From Taibaiella koreensis (lineage in GTDB: Bacteria; Bacteroidota; Bacteroidia; Chitinophagales; Chitinophagaceae): DNA of 64,000 nucleotides. Numbering within the stretch: the stretch's first letter is position 1; every line of letters begins with the position of its first letter. The notes beneath the pieces were generated by a model that had not been told where the DNA came from, made no database searches, and saw only the letters and a program-made list of their open reading frames with translations. Both the position numbers and the translations under genes were made by a program. This document shows, in pieces, positions 42,963-51,116 of this stretch. Where the stretch lies: assembly GCF_003545715.1 (NCBI RefSeq), contig NZ_QVNU01000010.1, forward strand, positions 1-64,000. Direction: 5' to 3'.

Positions 42963-43691
42963 ATGGGCAAATTTTTTGGCAATCTTGAAGCATTGCAAAA
43001 CTTGGTAAATACAAACGGACTTGTAGGGAACTGGTCGGAAATTACCAATGCACATAAATTTAGTACAAATGATGGAGGAGTCCTTTTATGGTATCCCAGC
43101 ACAAAAACTTTACAATGCCAAGGCCGAGGACCATCTAAGAGTACTATTCAGAAGTTAATTAATAGTATTGATGAAAACGGGATTGTTACTGAATCTGCTA
43201 CAGTTGCTCACGTTACCACTTCCGAAGTTTTTGTAGTTTATGGCCATGACGAAACAAGCAGGGATCAATTAGAACTAATACTTGGAAAGTTGGGAATAGC
43301 TCCATTTATACTAGCTAAAATAGGTGGACAAGGGCTTACTCTGATTGAAGCACTTGATAAACAAGTTGGTCAAAATGGAGCCGCAAGTGCTGGCATTGTT
43401 CTTTTAACACCAGATGACATGGGTTACTCACTTAGACAAGGAGAATCTGCTTTAAAACATCGAGCAAGGCAAAACGTGATTCTTGAAATGGGAATGTTAT
43501 TATCAAAGCTTGGTAGAACACATACGATTATTTTAGTGAAAGGCGACTTAGAACGCCCGTCTGATACAGACGGAATAATATATCTTTCTTACCAAAAGCA
43601 TATAAAGGAGTGTCTCGTTGCCCTAGCTAAGAGGCTTGAAGCCATAGGGTATAAGATTGACCATAAAAAAGCTCTTGAAGCGGCATCATAA
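42963..43691 (+). CDS. TIR-domain protein, Cap12-like, candidate defence effector
   Basis: A 242-residue protein. Residues ~88-230 match the CAP12-type TIR family, once called predicted nucleotide-binding proteins: EVFVVYGHDETSRDQLELIL, LLTPDDMG (148-154), RARQNVILEMGMLLSKLGR with probable catalytic Glu175, and LVKGDLERPSDTDGIIYL. Such TIRs degrade NAD+ in antiphage systems. The N-terminal ~80 residues are a separate unit; NDGGVLLWYPSTKTLQCQGR recalls the TBP-like substrate-binding domain of RNase HIII, a tentative likeness. No cyclic-nucleotide sensor domain is present. An RNase HI starts one base after its stop. Confidence 0.88.
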   Translation: MGKFFGNLEALQNLVNTNGLVGNWSEITNAHKFSTNDGGVLLWYPSTKTLQCQGRGPSKSTIQKLINSIDENGIVTESATVAHVTTSEVFVVYGHDETSRDQLELILGKLGIAPFILAKIGGQGLTLIEALDKQVGQNGAASAGIVLLTPDDMGYSLRQGESALKHRARQNVILEMGMLLSKLGRTHTIILVKGDLERPSDTDGIIYLSYQKHIKECLVALAKRLEAIGYKIDHKKALEAAS

Positions 43692-43692
43692 T

Positions 43693-44328
43693 ATGAAGAA
43701 AGCACAAAAATTCTATACAGTATGGGTTGGCAGAAGACCGGGAGTATATATGACTTGGGATGAATGCAAGGAACAAGTTGTCGGATACGAAAATGCAGTA
43801 TATAAAAGCTTTTCAACACTTGAGCAGGCAAAAAAAGCATTCTTAGGTAATAGTAAAGAGTTTATTGGAAACGATACTTTTGAAACAAGTTTGTCAAGCG
43901 AGGAATTAGAAAAAATAGGCAATCCATTACAAGATAGTATCTGTGTTGACGGTGCATTTAATACACGTACTAACGAGATGGAATATCAAGGTGTAAGCTA
44001 CCAGTCAAGGCATAAGTTATTTCATTTTGGTCCCATTGATGCAGGAACAAATAACATTGCCGAATTTCTAGCTATCATTCATGCTTTAGCTTACTGTAAA
44101 GACCACGCTCTATCGGCTACTGTCTATTCAGATAGCCAAACAGCTATATCATGGGTCAATAAGCAAAAAGCTAAAACAAAAATTGACGATACTTATAGAA
44201 ACCAATACGTTCTCTCTCTAATTAAGCGTGGTGAGGATTGGTTAAGAAAGAACACAATCCATAACGCGGTGGAAAAATGGCAAACAGAAGCTTGGGGCGA
44301 AAATCCAGCAGATTTTGGAAGAAAATGA
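43693..44328 (+). CDS. RNase HI with viroplasmin-type hybrid-binding domain
   Basis: 211 residues from ATG 43693. The N-terminal ~50 residues are the viroplasmin/RNase H1 hybrid-binding domain (KFYTVWVGRRPGVYMTWDEC and the KSFSTLEQAKKAF segment). The C-terminal RNase H fold keeps all four catalytic acids: Asp86 (VDGAF), Glu124 (NIAEFLAI), Asp147 (YSDSQ) and Asp207 (NPADFGRK). It should degrade RNA in RNA/DNA hybrids. It is 1 bp downstream of the TIR gene, so the two are surely co-translated. Such an RNase HI is common as housekeeping rnhA; its place on a mobile element suggests a special role. Confidence 0.9.
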   Translation: MKKAQKFYTVWVGRRPGVYMTWDECKEQVVGYENAVYKSFSTLEQAKKAFLGNSKEFIGNDTFETSLSSEELEKIGNPLQDSICVDGAFNTRTNEMEYQGVSYQSRHKLFHFGPIDAGTNNIAEFLAIIHALAYCKDHALSATVYSDSQTAISWVNKQKAKTKIDDTYRNQYVLSLIKRGEDWLRKNTIHNAVEKWQTEAWGENPADFGRK

Positions 44329-44337
44329 TGAAATAAA

Positions 44338-44685
44338 TTAGTCTGTATTTAACCCAAGTATAGCTTCCAATTGTAAAACCTGATTTCTTAAATGTTCAAT
44401 TTTTTTTGAATCAGATGGTACTGGGATGGTTCCCAAGTTTATAGCAACTCCAGGTGTAACTTTTAAAAATGATAATGACGATGATTTCCAGCTTAAAAAC
44501 AAATCTCTCATCAGTTCTTGTTCTGTGAGATGATCGATCGCAGGTACGTTATTGTAAGTAGTATTGAAAACCAAAGCTATTTTTTGATCTAATACTTTGC
44601 TAAGAAACTCATCATTTGGAAAATTGACTTGTGCTGTATTTAATATCCATTCAATGAATTTTGATTTAAGAGATTCTTGGTTCAT
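44338..44685 (-). CDS. Unknown small protein
   Basis: A 115-residue AT-rich protein (MNQESLKSKFIEWILNTAQV) of mixed helix and strand with no motif I recognise; the end HLRNQVLQLEAILGL is a short coiled coil. Convergent with the RNase HI gene, 9 bp apart. It may be unrelated cargo. Confidence 0.5.
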   Translation of the reverse strand: MNQESLKSKFIEWILNTAQVNFPNDEFLSKVLDQKIALVFNTTYNNVPAIDHLTEQELMRDLFLSWKSSSLSFLKVTPGVAINLGTIPVPSDSKKIEHLRNQVLQLEAILGLNTD

Positions 44686-44770
44686 GAAAAAAGAAATGTT
44701 ACCAGCAAATTTAACTAAATCTAATTACTGTTATAATTATTTTTCATTAGACGAACTCATCTCTACATTG

Positions 44771-45985
44771 TTAAAGTTTGGGACTTATTACCGCATCTAA
44801 AGCTTCATCCACATCTCCATGAATGAAATTAGCTTGATAACCTATTGTGGTCTTTATATCTGTATGACGATATAATTTTTGCAACATTTGAACGGGTATT
44901 CTATCGCCAGATATATTCCCGAAGGTGTGTCTGGCGATGTGCATTGTCAGTGGTTTGGTAATATTTGCCGCCTTACGAACATCGTCACGCAAGAACCTGT
45001 CAATTGAATTTATCCGCGAAGAAATAGCCCGTTCCATTTCGAAACGATCATTGGGTTTTATTCTTCGCAGCTCAGCAAAGATAAGATCTGTGTCCTCCTG
45101 TTTTATATCCTCATATTGCTTCAGTATTGCAACAACCTTTTCGGGTACTTTTAGTGAGTCACCTTTGTTATTCTTTCCCATTGTATAATACATACGGCCA
45201 TCCTGAAAATCTGACCAGCACAGTCGTAATACATCTGAAATGCGCATCCCTGCAAAATAAAAAGAAATAAGCCAAAGGTTGCGGGCGTGGTTAACTTCGG
45301 GTCTTGAGATTTCGGCAGCTTCAATACGAGTAACATCCTCCGCATTTAGACCAATCTTTTTACTGTCGGGGAATTTAATAGTGAGCTTGCCTTTTCCAAA
45401 GGGATAATATTTGGGATCGCAAGCCCCTTCTTTAATCGCTTGACTAAAAATAGATCGAACAGTTATCCAATTGTTAATTGCTGTCCTTTCAGTTACTTTA
45501 TTTTTTGAAATCAGATGTGCCTTAAAGCGTTTCAACACGCTTTCTGTTAAGTCTTGAAATGGAATGTCAGTTTTTAAAAATCCTTTCAGATGTTTGACAT
45601 TTGATTTCTCGCTGTTCCACCTATTGAACTTCCCATCTTCCTTTAACCGGTTAATGTATAAATCAGCTTGGACAAAAACTGTGTCACCGGCTTTGGGCTT
45701 TAGCTTTTGGGATACTGCCTTTGCTGACACAACCGTTTTAGTTGTTTCAAGTTCTAATGAGCGTTCGTCGGCTTCCGCCTTTTTCTTTAAGAGATAACTA
45801 TTGAGACGGCTTGAATTTGGATGTGATTTTCTTACCCGCTGAGCCTGCCTATCCCAATCCTTTTCTTGAATACTGTATTCAAGATAGATATAGGAAGACT
45901 TTCTGTCTTTAGTAATCCTGATTGCTAAGGGGGATGTTCCATCCTGTTTAATTTCTTTTCGGAGTACAATAGCAATTGCAGCCAT
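44771..45985 (-). CDS. Right-end tyrosine integrase (Bacteroidota type)
   Basis: A 404-residue tyrosine recombinase: arm-type N-terminal domain (MAAIAIVLRKEIKQDGTSPL, SYIYLEYSIQEKDWDRQAQR), a SAM-like core-binding domain (LIRHLK-type, here FKAHLISKNKVTERTAINNW), and the catalytic domain with Arg in GMRISDVLRLCW, HIARHTFG (HxxR), and the Tyr in HTDIKTTIGYQ. It lies 13 bp from the right arm repeat and about 130 bp from the right tRNA copy, the standard place for the element's own integrase. It probably drives insertion into tRNA-Leu and excision. Confidence 0.93.
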   Translation of the reverse strand: MAAIAIVLRKEIKQDGTSPLAIRITKDRKSSYIYLEYSIQEKDWDRQAQRVRKSHPNSSRLNSYLLKKKAEADERSLELETTKTVVSAKAVSQKLKPKAGDTVFVQADLYINRLKEDGKFNRWNSEKSNVKHLKGFLKTDIPFQDLTESVLKRFKAHLISKNKVTERTAINNWITVRSIFSQAIKEGACDPKYYPFGKGKLTIKFPDSKKIGLNAEDVTRIEAAEISRPEVNHARNLWLISFYFAGMRISDVLRLCWSDFQDGRMYYTMGKNNKGDSLKVPEKVVAILKQYEDIKQEDTDLIFAELRRIKPNDRFEMERAISSRINSIDRFLRDDVRKAANITKPLTMHIARHTFGNISGDRIPVQMLQKLYRHTDIKTTIGYQANFIHGDVDEALDAVISPKL

Positions 45986-45997
45986 ATCATAGGAATT

Positions 45998-46021
45998 TTT
46001 ACTACAACAATACTACAACAA
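45998..46021 (+). repeat. Right 24-nt integrase arm-site-like repeat
   Basis: Identical to 25096-25119: TTT then two units of ACTACAACAA(T). It begins 13 bp upstream of the integrase ATG, so integrase binding here would also cover its own promoter. Confidence 0.75.
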
Positions 46022-46114
46022 ATTTTGATTTTTCCTGCATTTTGCTAATCTAATATTTTCGCTATATGCAGCGAAATAAGCAATAACAGCGCATTTGATT
46101 TTATATAGAATCAA

Positions 46115-46180
46115 AACGCGCTAGACTCAAAATCTTGTTTCCGAAAGGGAGTGCAGGTTCGATTCCTGTTCCGGGCACAT
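46115..46180 (+). other. Right attachment site: tRNA-Leu 3' portion
   Basis: Starts ACGCGCTAGACTCAAAATCT and continues through the anticodon loop, variable arm, T arm and 3' acceptor strand. It matches the left tRNA over 26 nt, differs in the variable-arm centre (CC-GAAA-GG against CG-GCAA-CG), matches again over the T arm, and differs at one acceptor base (TCCGGGC against TCTGGGC). There is no 5' half here, so it is not a tRNA gene; it is the displaced chromosomal half. Confidence 0.85.
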
Positions 46181-46198
46181 TGATTACCAACTACTTAG

Positions 46199-46222
46199 AA
46201 AGGCTCGCATTAGCGGGCCTTT
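46199..46222 (+). terminator. Original chromosomal tRNA terminator
   Basis: AAAGGCTCGC pairs with GCGGGCCTTT (one G-U) across a 4-nt loop and is followed by CTTATTTTC. It lies just beyond the displaced tRNA half and is probably the terminator the tRNA used before insertion. Confidence 0.7.
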
Positions 46223-47286
46223 CTTATTTTCAAGAAATTTGCAAACAATTTTGTGCCAAATTTGCAAACAAATTAGCATGGCGCTAGATTCTTTGCTTAA
46301 CCAAATTTTACCTCTATTAATTTCCTTTAATCTCCTTTAATTTGGATATAAGCATCGATGAAAATTCGTTCCCATTTCGAAAGTTGTTTTCACATACCTT
46401 ATCGGCAATCTCCGATCTGGATAGCATTTGGGCCTACGCGTCGATATCTTTTCAGCTATGGCGAACGATTAAAAAATGAGAGAATTTGTAAATGAACATT
46501 GGTTATTTTAACCAAGTTATTCCGCAAGATCAAGCTGCGAAATGGTATTGATTCCGAAAATAAAAAACACCTGGCGACGGTAAATATGACAGGCTGGAAG
46601 TCAAGGAAGAAAGATGTTACTTTAATCTGAAAAAGGTATTGGGTAGATTATCGGTATCAGTGAAATGTGTAAGAGTAAAGTAAGCAGGGATAATGGCATT
46701 GAATCTGTAAAAAAATGCACCTGATACATTAGATCATCAGACAATGTAACTAAGCTCTTTTTAGATCAAGTTTGACTACTTTTCAGTGGCGCCCTTACAG
46801 AATACATTACGGAACAGGAACTAACAAAGTTAGACACGAAAGGATTCGTGTACCAATTGGGAGACACTGTCGAAACGAAAATGGTCGCAGCTATACACCA
46901 AGACTACACCGGGCTATTCTATGAGATAAACATATGGCTTGGAATCTAGCACTAATACTAAATGAAACTGCCGTAGCTCGATTTTGTCCAACTTTTGAAT
47001 ATACAGTTTAGAAACTAAATATTATATTACAGGCTGTATTTCTATAATTTTTTGGTACCAAGCAAATAATTTATAAGCGCATTAATGGTTGTCTGATCGA
47101 TCACACCTTGTTAGATCCATGTCGGAGAAAGTCTTATCAAATTCAATCATTCTGGCGTCAAGTACTTCAGGTCTTCGAGAAAGATTCTCCCAAGGATATA
47201 TAGAGGTCGGTGTATATCCCTAATATTGTCTGTAAGACTATCTGGTATAATGTTACGTTATAAATTCATTTTTTAGCAGCTATACA
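46223..47286. other. Gene-poor scar region right of the element
   Basis: About 1.06 kb with no intact gene. A 45-codon frame at 46358-46495 and the open stretch at 46776-46949 (see next entry) are the only frames of note. TTGGTTA-TTT-TAACCAA at 46499-46515 is a small hairpin. The composition is AT-rich and mixed. This looks like decayed former mobile DNA. Confidence 0.5.
46776..46949 (+). pseudogene. Gene remnant without a start codon
   Basis: An in-frame stop at 46773 is followed by 57 sense codons ending TAG at 46947-46949. The peptide is protein-like: TEYITEQELTKLDTKGFVYQ and VAAIHQDYTGLFYEINIWLG. No ATG precedes this part, so it appears to be the tail of a broken gene. Family unknown. 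Confidence 0.4.
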
Positions 47287-47433
47287 TTATACATCCATTA
47301 CGTTCCAGACATTGGGGTCTAGTCCAGCTAGCCGCGCCATAAATCGATCAGAGTGAACTGCCAAACAGAGCAAATGCGTAGGACGTGAAAAGCCCACGTA
47401 GGCCATCCGCAGGGATTGCTGCGTATAGGGATG
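47287..47433 (-). pseudogene. Remnant of a UvrD-like helicase C-terminus
   Basis: The minus strand reads HPYTQQSLRMAYVGFSRPTH then LLCLAVHSDRFMARL and ends in a stop at 47287. The RMAYVGFSRPTHLL block is the last helicase motif of UvrD/Rep-type enzymes, and continuation with LAVH...R recalls superfamily 1 helicases of nuclease-helicase defence pairs. An in-frame TAG (47437-47439) precedes it, and the adjoining sequence continues only in other frames. Only the last 48 codons are left. Confidence 0.6.
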
Positions 47434-47475
47434 AATCTAAGCCGGTCTTGGTTGGCCAAGTAAATAATTCGATAG

Positions 47476-47598
47476 CCGCAGGATATCAGAGGTAAGGACT
47501 TTGTTAGCCTCAATATTTCGAATTTACCGCCAGGTATTTATTTCTATGAAGTGACGAATAGCCGGGAAGTTATATCAGGCAAGTTATACCGCATTTAA
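47476..47598 (+). pseudogene. Remnant of a T9SS sorting domain
   Basis: 40 codons after an in-frame stop encode DFVSLNISNLPPGIYFYEVT and NSREVISGKLYRI, then TAA. NLPPGIYFYEV is the typical final strand pair of T9SS type A domains. The rest of the protein is absent. It is evidence that a cargo gene was deleted here. Confidence 0.65.
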
Positions 47599-47613
47599 AT
47601 ACAGGGAACAGGA

Positions 47614-47907
47614 ATGGATCCGGAAACTCGTCAAAGAATAGCAATTGACGTGATATGCAATTGGAGCTACGAGCAGAACAGCCTTTACGGCAGCCGTTTT
47701 TGCCTGTTCAATGCCGATCTTTATGTGCCGTTGTTCCCTGACCTGATCCCCTTAAAGACCGACATCAGCGCCGTGTACAACCTGCAATTGGGATTATTTG
47801 CCGATATGGCCGCGGCGCAGCAGGATCCTTCCGGCTACGAAAACGCCATTGTATGCCTACGGCTTCAGTGCGAGGACCCTACTGGCAGGCTATCCGCTAC
47901 ATTTTGA
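47614..47907 (+). CDS. Hypothetical protein, possibly a fragment
   Basis: A 97-residue frame (MDPETRQRIAIDVICNWSYE) of higher GC content than its surroundings and of plausible protein composition, with GRFCLFNADLYVPLFPDLIP-like hydrophobic stretches. No family is recognised. It begins 15 bp after the T9SS remnant; it may be a broken gene. Confidence 0.4.
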   Translation: MDPETRQRIAIDVICNWSYEQNSLYGSRFCLFNADLYVPLFPDLIPLKTDISAVYNLQLGLFADMAAAQQDPSGYENAIVCLRLQCEDPTGRLSATF

Positions 47908-48293
47908 TATGGCCTGGCCCGGAAACTTCAACAGGCAATCGGTATGGTATTGTCGATGACGATAAAATGAAACGGAAATGAGCACTAAACCGCTTTTGAA
48001 TAGCCCTTCTAACAATTTCTTTCGCGAATAATCTGTTGCACTGTCTACTCAAAATAGCGAGGTATAGTTTTTTCCATCATGTTCAATTACAAAGGTAAAT
48101 TACCCGGAGCTTCAACATAGACCACCGCAACCAGCAGTTAGCTATAGGATAATTTAATATTTCAGAACTTTTAAAGTATAGAGATTCTGGTTAGGATCGT
48201 TTAGATTTTTTTTCAAGTTTTGTCCTATTAATTATTGCAAAGCAATCTAACAACTTTGGTGAGATCCAACTGCTAACTATAAAAAGCAAGTTC
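47908..48293. other. Intergenic region, nothing recognised
   Basis: About 385 bp of AT-rich sequence; no gene, repeat or promoter with full consensus was found. Confidence 0.5.
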
Positions 48294-49571
48294 ATGAAAG
48301 AAGTCTTTCGATTTCTAATCTTCCTTTCCCTAGTCCATAATGTCAATGCGCAAACGAAGACGCAATATTGTATCGATTTTGACAAGTTTCTAAACATCTC
48401 TCCTGATCCATTTTGCTCCTATTATGTGTCGGAGATACCATTCAAATTGTATCAAATTAATGATGATCCGATGTGCAGTAACTTACCAACAACATCATCG
48501 GTGGTTAGATGGGCTCGTTTCAATCTTACAAGTCTTCCAAATTATAAAAATATTGTGTCCTTGCGGTTCACCGTAATTAAGGACAACAAATTTGGTGCTC
48601 AACCAGATGCAGGTGCAGACGCTTGTTGTCTCCTCGTTGGAACCAGTTCCGGTCAAGATAAGTTCTATTTAAAAAAAGGGGAATCCTTCGAAATTCCAGT
48701 AAAAGAGACTGATGTTATTATTATAGCAGACCCTGAAATGTATTTGATAAATCCTCCCGGCAGTTCAACTAGATATCCATCAGGCCCAATTCCCAATCCC
48801 ATACTCAATTTTTCTCCGGTTTATCGAAATTCAAATGGTCAATGTCATGACCCTTCAATCGACAGAGTGGAGAATCTACTTAGTCAAGAGCAGGTATTGT
48901 ATGATTCGACTCGCGTGCATAGTAGAGCATATCATTTTTATCAAGTTGACACCATAGTCTGTGACCCCCACACCCCGCCAAGCCATAAATTATGTAATGC
49001 GGACGCTGTGTGGGATTTTATTAAAAGCAGGGATTATTATCAGGCTCCCCTCTACAGTGACTTTCCATCGCTTAGTGTTCCGAATACTGACTGCGACATG
49101 ACTTATGACTTTCCATTTAAAGGTATTTCAAAAGCTTTTGAGCTCCTCAATTCGGTTCGAGCACCAGGACCTTTAGGAAACACTATCACTGACTGTGAGC
49201 AAATCAATTTGTCCCCGACACCGGCTCGCTGGCTTTTGGGTGTAGTGGATGGTCCAACACACAATATTTTGCCCTACTATACCAATTCAGATCCCGTAAA
49301 AATTGTAATAGACGAAGAGAACAAGTGTATTACTAACTATACTTTGCCAGGCCATTTCCTTTATCCAGGGAAAATCAAACGATGTATAGTTGGCGGTGGT
49401 GAGTGTGATCGCGTTGTAAGGGTCACAACTGAGGGAAGCGGCTTTAGTGGATGGGACTCGGCTTTAGGATATCCATTCTCACCCTGGATATCTATGCTGA
49501 ATATTTGCGTTGGGACCAGGACTTTTAGTAACCTAAATGCGCGCCTCGTATATGACTTCAATAATAAATAA
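48294..49571 (+). CDS. Exported protein of unknown function
   Basis: A 425-residue protein with signal peptide MKEVFRFLIFLSLVHNVNAQ. The mature part is aromatic- and Cys-rich (about 15 Cys; for example GADACCLL, HKLCNADA, NTDCDMTY, GGGECDRV). No T9SS domain is seen at the C-terminus, which ends NARLVYDFNNK. The next gene starts 7 bp later and is exported too, so the two may form a pair. Family unknown. Confidence 0.7.
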   Translation: MKEVFRFLIFLSLVHNVNAQTKTQYCIDFDKFLNISPDPFCSYYVSEIPFKLYQINDDPMCSNLPTTSSVVRWARFNLTSLPNYKNIVSLRFTVIKDNKFGAQPDAGADACCLLVGTSSGQDKFYLKKGESFEIPVKETDVIIIADPEMYLINPPGSSTRYPSGPIPNPILNFSPVYRNSNGQCHDPSIDRVENLLSQEQVLYDSTRVHSRAYHFYQVDTIVCDPHTPPSHKLCNADAVWDFIKSRDYYQAPLYSDFPSLSVPNTDCDMTYDFPFKGISKAFELLNSVRAPGPLGNTITDCEQINLSPTPARWLLGVVDGPTHNILPYYTNSDPVKIVIDEENKCITNYTLPGHFLYPGKIKRCIVGGGECDRVVRVTTEGSGFSGWDSALGYPFSPWISMLNICVGTRTFSNLNARLVYDFNNK

Positions 49572-49578
49572 GATCAAC

Positions 49579-50250
49579 ATGAAAAGAAAATGCTCCCTTC
49601 TTTTTTCGCTCATCGCAACATTGATTGTCTCTTGCCAGGTTTATAGTCAATCCCTTTCAGATCGACGTTGGAAAATAGACAACAGCACTGTTATCTCCGG
49701 TACAGATACGACAGAATTATTTGATACCAGAAGAGAGCTAAACATTTTTGATCTAGATCAAATTGAATACAGCTTCGATGAAAATGATCATTACGTAGGT
49801 GCAAACGTTGATGGAGGTAATATAGAAGGGGTGTGGACACAAAACCAATCGGAAATTGTGCTAGATGGCGTTACAAGCGGCTTTCAGTGGATTGACTCCA
49901 CACACTTTTTATTGAGTCAGCCATTACTACTTCATGACTCAACAGGTGCGATAAGGCCGGCAGTGTCTTTAATTAAATTCTACTACAGCCCGATAACTTC
50001 ATTTCAATTTACAGTTTTTCCCAACCCGATGAAATCAGACCTTTTTATTCAATTGGAAGCTCCAAAGGCGTTCAACGCTTCAATCGGTGTACGTAATATG
50101 CTGGGCCAAACGGTATCCACTTACCCGATCACACGTTTCGACGCCTATAGTAGAATATCGATCAATGTATCTAACCTACCGAGGGGAATATATTGTGTAT
50201 TCGTTACCGGGGACAATATTGCGGAAAATAAGCTCATAAGCATTTTGTAA
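49579..50250 (+). CDS. T9SS-exported protein
   Basis: 223 residues from ATG 49579 (MKRKCSLLFSLIATLIVSCQ, export signal; the Cys could make it a lipoprotein). The middle is a small beta-domain (DRRWKIDNSTVISGTDTTEL). The last ~75 residues are a T9SS sorting domain: FTVFPNPMKSDLFIQLE, MLGQTVSTYPITR and NLPRGIYCVFVTGDN. Likely in an operon with the preceding exported protein. Confidence 0.8.
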   Translation: MKRKCSLLFSLIATLIVSCQVYSQSLSDRRWKIDNSTVISGTDTTELFDTRRELNIFDLDQIEYSFDENDHYVGANVDGGNIEGVWTQNQSEIVLDGVTSGFQWIDSTHFLLSQPLLLHDSTGAIRPAVSLIKFYYSPITSFQFTVFPNPMKSDLFIQLEAPKAFNASIGVRNMLGQTVSTYPITRFDAYSRISINVSNLPRGIYCVFVTGDNIAENKLISIL

Positions 50251-50901
50251 AAAGAATGGGTAACCGATCGCTAAAGAAATTCAGGGAGATAGTAGTCAAA
50301 CTGTAAAGAAAGTCCCTTCATTTCTTGTGTGAAAAAGCTGACGATTCTTGTATCTGCGAGTCGGCAAAATCAGGTATGCACAGAGATCAACCAGGCACTT
50401 ACGTCAAACATAAAACACTCGGCGCTTCCGCTGGCATGGCCATTTCCCAGCGCAGCTACATAGCAAATGGATGTTTACAATCACATGAAGTGGAACCTCG
50501 AAAAGGTCGGTGCAAGCCAAAATATGGATCTAGAACAACGTTGTGTAGGATGAGCTAATAACTTTTCTGTTTGTAACCAGAATCAAGAGTAATTAAATCA
50601 CGGCTTGGTAAGTAACATCTCAGTTAAAAAATGGACAATCGCTGTAATGTGAATATCATTTTACAAAAATCTTTATTCCACTAAAGGATTTGCGTACTTC
50701 TATTTGCATTCTACTCCTTTTCCCATTCATCTAATTTGATCACGAAAACGATACTATTAAACGCGTCTGTTCAACAATAACGCCAGATCTATAGAGATCT
50801 GGTGTTCGCGTTTTATTAGTCGTGACAAAAACAGTATAAAGCATCATTATTCCGTGGCCGCCTGATCGTTTACAGAGCTTTCTGCTATTCCCGTCAGTGC
50901 T
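50251..50901. other. Intergenic region, decayed sequence
   Basis: About 650 bp. A plus-strand frame at 50325-50558 and several short frames show no recognisable protein. Near the right side are the hairpin at 50781-50804 and an open minus-strand tail that belongs to the DoxX remnant region. Confidence 0.5.
50781..50804. terminator. Hairpin terminator
   Basis: CGCCAGATCT-ATAG-AGATCTGGTG, a 10-bp stem with one G-U pair, followed on the plus strand after GTTCGCG by TTTTATT. Confidence 0.6.
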
Positions 50902-51114
50902 TCATCTGTTGCTTTTCCCTGATATAGTGTTTGCTGCAGTAGGTCTGCCACTTCTGAATGAATAAACCACGGTATCATCCTTTTTGAGTGGTACCCAATC
51001 AGGCACTTGCGCACAGAATGCTTTGCGGGCAAAGCTCCGGTGACCGCTTCCGGCGAAGACCAGGGCCGCACCCAGCAGGATACGCGCGCCGTTTTTGATT
51101 CTTTCTTTTTCCAT
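50902..51114 (-). pseudogene. Truncated DoxX-family membrane protein
   Basis: MEKERIKNGARILLGAALVF then AGSGHRSFARKAFCAQVPDW and VPLKKDDTVVYS match the first ~50 residues of DoxX-family proteins. At residue ~52 the frame leaves the family (FRSGRPTAANTISGKSNR) and stops, losing the remaining three membrane segments. An overlapping frame (50847-51071) carries a further acidic tail but not those segments. It starts 2 bp after the flavodoxin-like gene, so the pair was an operon. Confidence 0.65.
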
Positions 51115-51116
51115 TT

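Noticed and set aside
46115-46180. Second tRNA-Leu gene
   Set aside because: The acceptor 5' strand and D arm are missing, so it cannot fold as a tRNA; it is the right attachment site.
46358-46495. 45-codon plus-strand frame right of the element
   Set aside because: Composition is not convincing, there is no exact promoter box and it lies in decayed sequence.
50325-50558. 77-codon plus-strand frame
   Set aside because: No homologue recognised, no promoter box, and it is surrounded by decayed sequence.
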